Origin: Chitinophagaceae bacterium
Lineage (GTDB): Bacteria; Bacteroidota; Bacteroidia; Chitinophagales; Chitinophagaceae
Assembly (NCBI GenBank): GCA_947455215.1
Contig: CANGNA010000009.1
Span: 1-64,000, forward strand
Reading direction: 5' to 3'
DNA: 64,000 nucleotides
Shown here in pieces: positions 9,053 through 16,400 of this stretch. The notes beneath the pieces were generated by a model, which ran no database searches, had not been told where the DNA came from, and saw only the letters and a list, made by a program, of their open reading frames with translations. Position 1 is the first letter of the stretch. Every line of letters starts with the position of its first letter. The translations under genes were made by a program, and so were the position numbers.

Positions 9053-9838
9053 ATGATACCGGAAGAACAAGACATAGTGAACAAACTGAAAGGTGCAAGC
9101 CTGGCAGAGCTTTACCCCGGCTTTGATAAGGAAGGGGAGTGGGCCAGTCTGAACCAAAGATTAAAGGGGAGCGCCGGGCCAGTGCATATGGCCGGGTGGA
9201 AGGTTGCCGCTGCCATATTGGTAATGCTTGTTTGTGGCGGGTATGCCTGGTACAAAGTAGCCCGGCCTGATATGCGATCTGACAATGCATTACTTGTAGC
9301 GAATACCGATACACAAAGGGATGAGTATGTGGCATCGGTGATAGGGGATGTGCCGGCGGGGCAAAATGTCATGCTACCTGTGCGCCAGGTCCGCAGTAAG
9401 GGGCCTGTTGATGGTTCCGGCAAACCTATACTGAACGCTAATGCTACAGAGCCTATTTGCAACCAGACGGATTGTGCGCTGGAAATATGCATCTACCAGA
9501 CCAAAAAGTGCGGCAACGATCAGCCAAAGCCGCTATCAGATTGCCGCACGCTGGAGCCTGAACAATCGGGCCAGTTGAAGTACACCCCGCCGGAGCCTGA
9601 CGGTAAGGGCTGCACTGTAACGGTAGATGAATTGAGGATAACCCGTGTAAGTACCGGCGAATCCATTGTCATCAGCTCTGATACCGGCCGCGTAACGCCC
9701 GAAGAGGTATTGCGTTGCCTTACCGGGCAGGCCAGCTGCAATATGCTTGCCGGTATGTTTGAAAAAGACTGTAGCAACGAATTGCTGCAAGGAAAGTTAA
9801 AAATCGACAGCCGCGATGGTGATGTGATCATCAGGTAA
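9053..9838 (+). CDS. Cys-rich single-pass membrane protein, candidate anti-sigma partner
   Basis: Starts 11 nt after the ECF sigma gene (ATG preferred; a GTG precedes it directly). The 261-aa product has a short cytoplasmic N-terminus (1 to about 45, polar, with EEQDIVNKLKG), one membrane segment (about 46-67, WKVAAAILVMLVCGGYAWY) and a 190-residue outer part with about ten Cys spaced in pairs (CNQTDC, EIC, KKC, SDC, KGC, RC, SCN, KDC). Position and topology fit an anti-sigma factor, but no ZAS zinc motif is present and I recognise no named family. The Cys pairs suggest disulfides or metal binding outside the membrane. Confidence 0.6.
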   Translation: MIPEEQDIVNKLKGASLAELYPGFDKEGEWASLNQRLKGSAGPVHMAGWKVAAAILVMLVCGGYAWYKVARPDMRSDNALLVANTDTQRDEYVASVIGDVPAGQNVMLPVRQVRSKGPVDGSGKPILNANATEPICNQTDCALEICIYQTKKCGNDQPKPLSDCRTLEPEQSGQLKYTPPEPDGKGCTVTVDELRITRVSTGESIVISSDTGRVTPEEVLRCLTGQASCNMLAGMFEKDCSNELLQGKLKIDSRDGDVIIR

Positions 9839-9933
9839 GTTTTCCTCCACATAAAGCCTTAATTTTAAACCTGTTTTACGGGCGTAGGGTTTGTTATGTA
9901 TCAGCATTGTTACCCAGCATAAAACAAAAGAAG

Positions 9934-10350
9934 ATGAAAAAGTTAGCTATACCATTTTTGTGCTTATTGCTTTGTGGCTCGGCTGCGGTTTATGCACAGC
10001 AGCCTGCGCTACTTACGCCACCGGCAAAGGACCAGGAGGCAGGCACCCTAAAGTTTGAGACCATGACGCATAATTTTGGTGAGATACCCGAAGGCCCGCT
10101 GGCCGAATACGATTTTGTGTTCACCAATACAGGTAAGAAGCCGGTGATCATTACCAGTGCGGAAGGCTCTTGCGGTTGTACCACTGCAAAGTATACTAAG
10201 GACCCCATAAGACCGGGTGAAACCAGTAAGATACACGTGATGTATAATACCGTAAACCGCCCAGGGCCTATTTCAAAGATCGTTACTGTACTCTCCAATG
10301 CCTCTGAACCAACAATGGTGCTGCATATAAAGGGCAGCGTAAAGAGGTGA
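9934..10350 (+). CDS. Secreted DUF1573 domain protein
   Basis: A 138-aa exported protein; ATG at 9934 begins a signal peptide (MKKLAIPFLCLLLCGSAAVYA). The mature part is one DUF1573 domain, an Ig-like fold: FETMTHNFGEIPEGPLAEYDFVFTNTG, then SCGCTTAKY with its conserved Cys pair, then VMYNTVNRPGPISKIVTVLSN. DUF1573 proteins are very common periplasmic or surface proteins in Bacteroidota with no fixed function. The gene is followed by a strong bidirectional terminator. Confidence 0.85.
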   Translation: MKKLAIPFLCLLLCGSAAVYAQQPALLTPPAKDQEAGTLKFETMTHNFGEIPEGPLAEYDFVFTNTGKKPVIITSAEGSCGCTTAKYTKDPIRPGETSKIHVMYNTVNRPGPISKIVTVLSNASEPTMVLHIKGSVKR

Positions 10351-10368
10351 TCTATATAAAGGATCTTT

Positions 10369-10402
10369 AAAAGGCGTAACACTGATAGTGTTACGCCTTT
10401 TT
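10369..10402. terminator. Bidirectional intrinsic terminator
   Basis: Perfect 15-bp stem (10369-10383 with 10387-10401) and a 3-nt GAT loop, with A-tract on the left and T-tract on the right. It sits between the convergent DUF1573 gene and the minus-strand gene ending at 10418, so it can serve both. Confidence 0.9.
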
Positions 10403-10417
10403 TATTGCTATGTGCTA

Positions 10418-11701
10418 TTACGTTTTCCTGGGTTTTTTCTTGGCTGCGGGGAACAATACGTTGTTCAGTATCAGGCGGTAGCCGGGGGAGTTGGGGTGCA
10501 GGCTAAGCTCTGTTGGCGGATCGCCGATGTTGTGCTGGTAGTCTTCGGGGTCGTGGCCGCCGTAGAAGGTCCAGGTGCCTTTGCCGTATTCGCCGTGTAT
10601 GTAGCGGGCTTCGTTGGTTGGTTTAAAGTCGCCCATTACCAGTACGCTCGATTTCAGGTAGGGTTTCAGGAAGCCGGTGGTCTGGCCCATAAAGCCCTTG
10701 ATGGTCGTTGTGTGGTCCTGGCAAAGCATGGCCGGCACCGGATCGAATTTGGCCGAGAACGTGAACAGGCTGAAATAGTCTGTATTCATAGGCACTGTTT
10801 GCTGGTGTATCTCTGTGGCATCAATAGATGAGTACTCGTACCTGTAAGGATTAGGCAGCAAGCTGAAATCCTTGAATGCAAAGCAGTTATTGAAATTCAG
10901 TTTGCTCTGTGCGGCAGGGTCAGACGGGTCTCCGTCGAACGGCACTTCGCAGATGTCTACGCCATCGGCAGCCAAAGCAATATCGTAAGAGTCTGTGGCT
11001 GAGCACATAGCGAACATAAAGCCGCCTCCGGCCACAAAGTCGCGTATCTTTTTTGCTACGGCAAGTTTCAGTTGCGATACTTTTTTGAAACCGTGTTTGG
11101 CGGCCATGGCTTCGGCGCTGCGCTGATCGTTCTGATACCAGGTGGTATTGCGGAAGCTCATCCAGAATTTGCCATACTGACCGGTAAAGTCTTCGTGGTG
11201 CAGGTGCAACCAGTCGTACTTATGCAGGTCGTCGGCCAGTACCTCGTCATCGTATACTTTATCAAAAGGAATCTCGGCATAGGTAAGCACCATGGTCACG
11301 GCATCGTCCCAGGGTTCTTTATTAGGTGGGGTATACACGGCTATTTTGGGTGCTTTTTCCAGCTTTATCACGTCGCCGTTAAAGTCGGGGTTGGCTATCT
11401 GCTGCACGATGCCCAGGTAATGGTCGTCGCTCATTTCTTCGTAGGTAACGCCGCGCAGCTTGCACAGGCGCACAATGGCCGGCGCATCTTCCATGCCAAA
11501 GCTGCCGCCCTTGTAGTTCAACAGCCAGTCGAGTGTCATCCCCTGTTTCAAAGCTTCGTAGGCAATGCCATAGGCCTTCAGGTGGTTGGCCTGTCCTTCG
11601 GCATCCATGGGTATGAATAGCCGGGATGCATGGGCATTGACCGCCATGAATACACTCAAGAAAACTGTTGCCAGCAGCCGGGAAGTTGTAACCTTATGCA
11701 T
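10418..11701 (-). CDS. Secreted GATase1-like protein (family often labelled asparagine synthetase B)
   Basis: A 427-aa protein with signal peptide (1 to about 26, ending NAHA). The start LFIPMDAEGQANHLKAYGIAYEAL and LDWLLNYKGGSF match a Bacteroidota family that is commonly labelled asparagine synthetase B, but no AsnB N-terminal nucleophile Cys or PP-loop is visible. The central part (DWLHLHHEDFTGQYGKF, then FVAGGGFMFAMCSATDS) looks like the nucleophile elbow of a class I glutamine-amidotransferase/ThuA fold with Cys at the elbow. C-terminal GTWTFYGGHDPED may supply a His. The enzymatic role is unknown and the old label is doubtful. Confidence 0.6.
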   Translation of the reverse strand: MHKVTTSRLLATVFLSVFMAVNAHASRLFIPMDAEGQANHLKAYGIAYEALKQGMTLDWLLNYKGGSFGMEDAPAIVRLCKLRGVTYEEMSDDHYLGIVQQIANPDFNGDVIKLEKAPKIAVYTPPNKEPWDDAVTMVLTYAEIPFDKVYDDEVLADDLHKYDWLHLHHEDFTGQYGKFWMSFRNTTWYQNDQRSAEAMAAKHGFKKVSQLKLAVAKKIRDFVAGGGFMFAMCSATDSYDIALAADGVDICEVPFDGDPSDPAAQSKLNFNNCFAFKDFSLLPNPYRYEYSSIDATEIHQQTVPMNTDYFSLFTFSAKFDPVPAMLCQDHTTTIKGFMGQTTGFLKPYLKSSVLVMGDFKPTNEARYIHGEYGKGTWTFYGGHDPEDYQHNIGDPPTELSLHPNSPGYRLILNNVLFPAAKKKPRKT

Positions 11702-11770
11702 AGTGCTGTAAATTACCTAATAACGTTGATAGCGGTATGGGGAGTTGGGATTTTTAACAAAAAGGCACTG

Positions 11771-11812
11771 CATTTCTGCCGATAGAAATTTTTGATAGTT
11801 GCCGGCAATTTT
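11771..11812. repeat. Interspersed 42-bp repeat, copy 1
   Basis: Matches 60421-60462 at 35 of 42 positions without gaps. Read on the minus strand both copies stay open and give nearly the same peptide (AG-N/H-YQ-K/N-FL-S/L-AEM), so it could be a coding relic or a DNA repeat. Confidence 0.6.
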
Positions 11813-12233
11813 ACTTGAGATGCAGGGGTTTATTGCGCTGTTTTGTAATTGGTTATTAATATGATGTTTTTCTTTCTATTTGCAGTATCTGCAATTTTGT
11901 GCAATTTTTCTGCACTATGATTTAGGGGATTTAAGGAAGGGCAGGGTCTCATTTTGGTTATGTTTAGACGGTGGGTTTCGGAAACTGTCTCATCAGTTGC
12001 CGCGCTTTGCCAGCAATGACGGTCAGTATTTAAGTATTTGGAATATTGAGCGAAAAAAAATGAACAAACCGGGTGTTGCTGGTTTTGATTTTCAATGGTT
12101 TGTATGTTTTCGACCGGGTGTTTTTGATCGGGATGTTCAGGATTCGGGAATAAGGAGGGTCTCATATTTATAGTGTTTCAGAGGGTTTAGAAATGGGTTT
12201 ATTGTGGGGTAAAGGTACGATTTGCAAGAGGCG

Positions 12234-12259
12234 GTTTCCAAATAAAGATATACACAAAA
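12234..12259. repeat. Interspersed short repeat, second block, copy 1
   Basis: GTTTCCAAATAAA followed by GATATACACAAAA; the same block with one extra A and one substitution lies at 60659-60686, in the same order relative to the 42-bp repeat. Confidence 0.55.
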
Positions 12260-12331
12260 AATGGCTTAATGGCGGCTTTGGGTTGGAGGGCATGCTAATA
12301 ACGGGGTTTATATTTTTGGTTGATTTGTGGT

Positions 12332-12525
12332 GCGGTCCTGAGACCGCGTTTCCTACTTAGCGAAGTCAAAAAAAAGACTTCGCTGAACTGTTTTTGGTTT
12401 CCTTGCTTTTAGTACACTACACTGAACAGGGAGTAGGTATCTTTCGCTCTTACAGAGCTCGACTCTAGTTCTTTAATCCTACCCGGGACTGCATCCCGGG
12501 CTATTATCTTTAGGTCTTTCAGACC
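12332..12525. repeat. Cluster of five consecutive palindromes (REP/MITE-like)
   Basis: Stem-loops in order: 12332-12347 (6-bp stem GCGGTC), 12359-12384 (9-bp AGCGAAGTC with an A8 loop), 12446-12458 (GCTCT/AGAGC), 12482-12500 (7-bp CCCGGGA/TCCCGGG) and 12513-12525 (GGTCT/AGACC). None has a T-tract that would make it a terminator. Each palindrome has a different sequence. The arrangement resembles the palindrome rows left by REP-associated transposons, but no transposase is present. Confidence 0.6.
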
Positions 12526-12636
12526 CTACTTTTCTTAACTAAATAACATTGTCTCCTTTTTGGGCAGCGCGTACGCCAACAATCGCAGAATAGGGGATGA
12601 TTGGCGAGGTGGCACAGATTTTACACCCGGCATGTT

Positions 12637-13125
12637 ATGAAAACGTACAACGTTTATATGCTGAGAAAGGTAAAGGTGCTGTTTTACTACCTGGTATTTT
12701 TTGTGTTGTTGGTGGGTGCCGCCTTGGTCATTCATTGGCAGGTAAAGGAAAATAACCTGGCCGTATTGTGGTTCATTGGTTTCCTGCTGGTAAATGGGTT
12801 GTTTTGTTACTATGTGTCTATAGCAGCGGCTACCCAACTGGTGAAAGTGATCATAGATGATGGTGTGTTTTCTGTAGATCGGGGTAGCGACGGGACGATC
12901 AAAGTTGAGTTGGCAGATATTATTGAATACGAGATCATAGGGCGTCGGATAGCGCCAAAGGATATATTGGAGCTCATCCTGGCCAACCGAACCAAGCTGA
13001 AGTTTGTGTGTAAACTACCATGGAGCGGCGAATCGGACGATTTTGAAGCATTGGTCAATTATTTTAAGAGTCGCCCACAGGTGGCAGGTACAGACCGTGT
13101 TGCGGAGTTGCCGACGGCAGAATAG
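12637..13125 (+). CDS. Two-TM membrane protein with C-terminal PH-like domain, unknown function
   Basis: A 162-aa product from the ATG at 12637 (a second ATG at 12658 is also possible). Two membrane segments (about residues 13-34, VLFYYLVFFVLLVGAALVI, and 43-63, VLWFIGFLLVNGLFCYYV) are followed by a soluble domain with VKVIIDDGVFSVDRGSDGTIKVELADIIEYEII, which resembles small bacterial PH-like domains. No family name is claimed. It stands alone between the hairpin region and atpG. Confidence 0.6.
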   Translation: MKTYNVYMLRKVKVLFYYLVFFVLLVGAALVIHWQVKENNLAVLWFIGFLLVNGLFCYYVSIAAATQLVKVIIDDGVFSVDRGSDGTIKVELADIIEYEIIGRRIAPKDILELILANRTKLKFVCKLPWSGESDDFEALVNYFKSRPQVAGTDRVAELPTAE

Positions 13126-13173
13126 TGCTTGCCGCCCGATTGGCTTGCCTGAAGCTAAAAACTGTCCATAGTT

Positions 13174-13205
13174 TTTGTATTATTGGGCGGTAAGCGATAA
13201 CTTTG
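13174..13205 (+). promoter_or_regulatory. Promoter of atpG
   Basis: TTTG (13174-13177), 20-nt spacer, then TAACTTTG (13198-13205): both elements of the Bacteroidota promoter with near-ideal spacing. The atpG ATG lies 33 nt downstream. Confidence 0.75.
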
Positions 13206-13238
13206 CACCCAAATTCAGCAATAGATATTTAAAATAAT

Positions 13239-14120
13239 ATGTCAGGACAGCTTAAAGAGGTTCGTACCCGTATAAAATCAGTTCAATCTACCCAGCAGAT
13301 CACTAAGGCGATGAAGATGGTGAGTGCCGCTAAGCTGCGCCGTGCGCAGGATGCTATCCTCCAGATGCGTCCGTACTCGCAGAAGCTGCAGGAAATGCTG
13401 AGCAATATAGTGAGCTCTGTATCCAGCGATATGAGCATGCCACTGGCTGAAGAGCGCGCTGTGGAAAGGGTATTACTGATACCTATTACCAGCGACAGGG
13501 GCCTTTGCGGTGCCTACAATGCCAACATCGTTAAGCTGACCAGGCAGACAATGGCTGAAAAGTATGCAACGCAGACCAAAAAAGGTCATGTAACGATACT
13601 GCCTATAGGTAAGAAGGGATATGAGGCTTTCCAGAAGCAGGGTTGCAATATCATTGCTGATTTCTGGACCATTTTCTCTGACCTGTCGTTCGAAAATGTG
13701 CGTAACGCGGCCATTTACGCACAGGAAAAATTCCTGAAAAAAGAATACGACCGTGTAGAGATCATATACAGCCAGTTCAAAAACGCTGCTACGCAGGTGT
13801 TTACAGTAGAGCCTTACCTGCCAATACCTAAAGTAGAGCAGAAGGGTAATTCTAAGAACGTAGACTTCATCTTCGAACCATCTATGGGCGAACTGCTTAC
13901 CGAACTGATGCCTAAGATACTGAACACGCAGGTATACAAAGCTGTGCTGGATGCAAATGCCTCTGAGCATGGTGCCCGTATGACAGCTATGGATAAGGCG
14001 AGTGAGAATGCCAACGAAATGCTGAAATCGCTGAAGATCAGCTACAACCGCGCTCGCCAGGCGGCCATCACTACCGAGCTTACGGAGATAGTGAGCGGTG
14101 CAGCAGCATTACAGGGATAA
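13239..14120 (+). CDS. atpG: F1 ATP synthase gamma subunit
   Basis: The 293-aa central-stalk subunit that rotates inside the alpha3beta3 ring. The N-terminal helix (LKEVRTRIKSVQSTQQITKAMKMVSAAKLRRAQ) and C-terminal helix (MTAMDKASENANEMLKSLKISYNRARQAAITTELTEIVSGAAAL) are the diagnostic pair of long helices, with the Rossmann-like middle (ITSDRGLCGAYNANI) between them. Length is normal. It has its own promoter and terminator, and no other atp gene is in the window, although atpG usually follows atpA in Bacteroidota. Confidence 0.97.
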   Translation: MSGQLKEVRTRIKSVQSTQQITKAMKMVSAAKLRRAQDAILQMRPYSQKLQEMLSNIVSSVSSDMSMPLAEERAVERVLLIPITSDRGLCGAYNANIVKLTRQTMAEKYATQTKKGHVTILPIGKKGYEAFQKQGCNIIADFWTIFSDLSFENVRNAAIYAQEKFLKKEYDRVEIIYSQFKNAATQVFTVEPYLPIPKVEQKGNSKNVDFIFEPSMGELLTELMPKILNTQVYKAVLDANASEHGARMTAMDKASENANEMLKSLKISYNRARQAAITTELTEIVSGAAALQG

Positions 14121-14141
14121 TTATTGATAAGATATATTACC

Positions 14142-14170
14142 AAACCTCCGCAAACTTGCGGAGGTTTTTT
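14142..14170 (+). terminator. Intrinsic terminator of atpG
   Basis: An 11-bp perfect stem (14142-14152 with 14157-14167, loop AACT) ending in a run of six T, 22 nt after the atpG stop. Confidence 0.9.
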
Positions 14171-14183
14171 ATTTTGCAGCCAA

Positions 14184-14711
14184 ATGGCACAACTGTTCAG
14201 ATATATGATAGTGGCTATGTGCCTGGCAGGGTTGCCGGGAATAGCATTAGCGCAGCGTGCAATAGAAACTACCCGTCAATTTACCGTAAGCGGCGCGGTG
14301 GAGAAAAGTATTACCATAACAATCGCCGATATCAAGCAGCACAAGGCAGTAGCGCTGGGCGACGTAGTGATCAAAAACCATAAGGGCGAGGAAAAGAAGG
14401 TAGCCCATGGGGTGCAGGGTGTGTTGCTTACAGAGCTGCTGGCCGACGTGAAAATAAAGGTGGACAAGCCTAAACAATACAGCGAACTGGTGGTACTGCT
14501 GACCGCCAGCGATGGGTATAAGAATGTGTATTCCTGGAACGAACTGTTCAATACCGAGGTGGGTAAGCACGTATATATTATTACCGAAATGGACGGTAAG
14601 ACAATAGACAATATGCCTGATGCGATAATTGCGGTGAGCACCTGCGATATAAATGCAGGGGCGAGGTATTTTAAAGGTCTGCAGCAGATAGCCATAAAAA
14701 GGGTGGAGTAG
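14184..14711 (+). CDS. Exported protein with molybdopterin-oxidoreductase-like domain
   Basis: A 175-aa protein whose ATG at 14184 begins a signal peptide (FRYMIVAMCLAGLPGIALA). The mature part follows the sulfite-oxidase-type Oxidored_molyb pattern in outline: FTVSGAVEKSITITIADIKQ at the start, a YSELVVLLTASDGYKNVYSWNELF block, and the ending VSTCDINAGARYFKGLQQIAIKRV. Full-length molybdoenzymes are larger and coordinate Mo through a conserved Cys; here the short size suggests a cofactor-free relative. Substrate unknown. Begins right after the atpG terminator. Confidence 0.65.
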   Translation: MAQLFRYMIVAMCLAGLPGIALAQRAIETTRQFTVSGAVEKSITITIADIKQHKAVALGDVVIKNHKGEEKKVAHGVQGVLLTELLADVKIKVDKPKQYSELVVLLTASDGYKNVYSWNELFNTEVGKHVYIITEMDGKTIDNMPDAIIAVSTCDINAGARYFKGLQQIAIKRVE

Positions 14712-14788
14712 CACTTGCGCTAAAGACGAGTAATTTTTTATCTTTATACGGTTTACATTTCCAGAGCTAAAGAGCTAACAATAGAATT

Positions 14789-16369
14789 ATGAAGGAGAAA
14801 ATATCCCCATACCTGCCCGGTATAGGTTTGTTCCTGGTAACACTTATACTCGGTATCATTATTTATAAAGACTATGGCATGGGTTGGGATGAGCCTTTGC
14901 AGCGTGGCCCGGCATTGCTGAGCTGGGACTACGTGTTCCATGGTAAAATGGACCTGTTCACTACTGAGACCGACAACCACGGCGCGGGCTTCGAGATGGT
15001 GTTGCTGGCCTTTGAAAAGGGGATGAACATTACCGATACCCGCGAATTGTATGTGATGCGCCATATAGTGACGCACATCCTGTTCCTGCTCAGTTCGTTT
15101 GCCGGCTATGTGCTGGTGTACAGGTTGTTCCGCGATAAGTGGATAGCATCTCTGGGTTTCCTGATGTTCACATTCGCGCCGCGCATCTACGCCCATTCTT
15201 ACTTCAACAGTAAAGACCTTCCGTTTCTGTGCATGGTGCTGGTAGGCCTGGCATTTACCCAGCTGGCCATGGACAAGCGCAAGTGGTGGTGGTTTGTGCT
15301 GGCGGGCCTTGCATTTGGCTACGGCACGGGTATCCGTATCATGGGTATCCTTTACGGGCTGCTGGTAGGGTTGCTGCTGCTTATAGACCTGGTGATGAAG
15401 ATGAAGGACAAGCAGAAGCCTACAGATATAATTGTGCAGATGGTTGTATTCACGCTGGCTTTCTGCGGTATGTTGTATACGTCGTGGCCGTACCTGTGGC
15501 GCAACCCGGTAGCTAAGTTTGCCGAGAGCTTTGGTGCATTGGCGCACTTTAAATTCCAGGGTAGTGTGCTCTTCCAGGGGCAGTTCATTCCCGCCCCTGA
15601 TTTGCCATGGACGTACATACCTACGTGGTTCATCATCTCTACGCCTATTTTATGGCTGATAGCCGGTGCAATAGGTATGGTATGGATCGTGATCAACTTT
15701 GCGCGGGAGCCAAAGAAATTCATGCCGAATGGTAATGACCGCAACTTTATGTTCTATGTGCTGTGTTTTATGGGCCCATTGATCGCTGTTATCGGCATGC
15801 ACTCTGTAGTGTACGATGATTGGCGTCACCTGTACTTTGTGTTCCCGCCGTTTGTGTTGCTGGGCTTGTATGCCATCAACAGGCTGTACATTATGAACAA
15901 GATGAAGTGGGTGGCGCTGGGCGTATGCGGTGCGCAGCTATTGCTTATAGCCAACTTCATGGTGCTTAACCATCCTAACGAGCAGGTATACTTCAATTCG
16001 CTGGTAAAGCAGGATGATGAATACCTGCGCCAGCAGTATGAGCTGGACTACTGGGGATGCAGCTTTAAACAGGCGCTTGACAATATTGCGGAGTCTGATA
16101 CCTCATCATTGATAAAGGTTAGCGGCAACTGGGCCTTCCCGCTGAACAATAATGTGATGATACTGCCCCAGAACATTCGTAAGCGATTTGTGTTGGTGAA
16201 TGAGCCGGATAAGTCGGACTACTTCCTGACCAATTTCAGGCTGCACCCGGGCGATTATCCGTCGAACAATGTGTTCTACGAACTGCAGATATGCCATAGT
16301 ACGGTGATGCGGGCATACAAGATAAAAGGGGCTGTACCGCAGGTGCCTGCACAGGTACCCGGCAAGTAA
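14789..16369 (+). CDS. GT-C type integral membrane glycosyltransferase (PMT/GT39-like)
   Basis: A 526-aa protein with about ten membrane helices. The first outer loop carries YGMGWDEPLQRG, where the Asp-Glu after helix 1 is the catalytic or metal site typical of GT-C enzymes using polyprenyl-phosphate sugars. A second loop has YFNSKDLPF. The C-terminal about 130 residues are soluble and outside the membrane. Acceptor and sugar unknown; lipid, cell-wall or protein mannosylation are options. Followed after 31 nt by another GT-C gene, suggesting a shared operon. Confidence 0.7.
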   Translation: MKEKISPYLPGIGLFLVTLILGIIIYKDYGMGWDEPLQRGPALLSWDYVFHGKMDLFTTETDNHGAGFEMVLLAFEKGMNITDTRELYVMRHIVTHILFLLSSFAGYVLVYRLFRDKWIASLGFLMFTFAPRIYAHSYFNSKDLPFLCMVLVGLAFTQLAMDKRKWWWFVLAGLAFGYGTGIRIMGILYGLLVGLLLLIDLVMKMKDKQKPTDIIVQMVVFTLAFCGMLYTSWPYLWRNPVAKFAESFGALAHFKFQGSVLFQGQFIPAPDLPWTYIPTWFIISTPILWLIAGAIGMVWIVINFAREPKKFMPNGNDRNFMFYVLCFMGPLIAVIGMHSVVYDDWRHLYFVFPPFVLLGLYAINRLYIMNKMKWVALGVCGAQLLLIANFMVLNHPNEQVYFNSLVKQDDEYLRQQYELDYWGCSFKQALDNIAESDTSSLIKVSGNWAFPLNNNVMILPQNIRKRFVLVNEPDKSDYFLTNFRLHPGDYPSNNVFYELQICHSTVMRAYKIKGAVPQVPAQVPGK

Positions 16370-16400
16370 GCATTTCTCATATTTTAAGTAAGTACAGGTA

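Larger units (their letters stand above)
11702..12636. other. Non-coding stretch with repeats and a hairpin cluster
   Basis: About 930 bp without a credible gene. The longest open frame (11830-12165, minus) is low-complexity and lacks any family resemblance. The left part holds a repeat shared with 60421-60462, the middle is T- and G-rich with two copies of AGGGTCTCAT (near 11942 and 12155), and 12234-12259 matches 60659-60686. From 12332 to 12525 five separate stem-loops follow one another. Confidence 0.6.

Noticed and set aside
11830-12165. 111-codon minus-strand frame in the non-coding stretch
   Set aside because: Pro/Asn/Gln-rich, no family, no start signal, and lies between repeat blocks.
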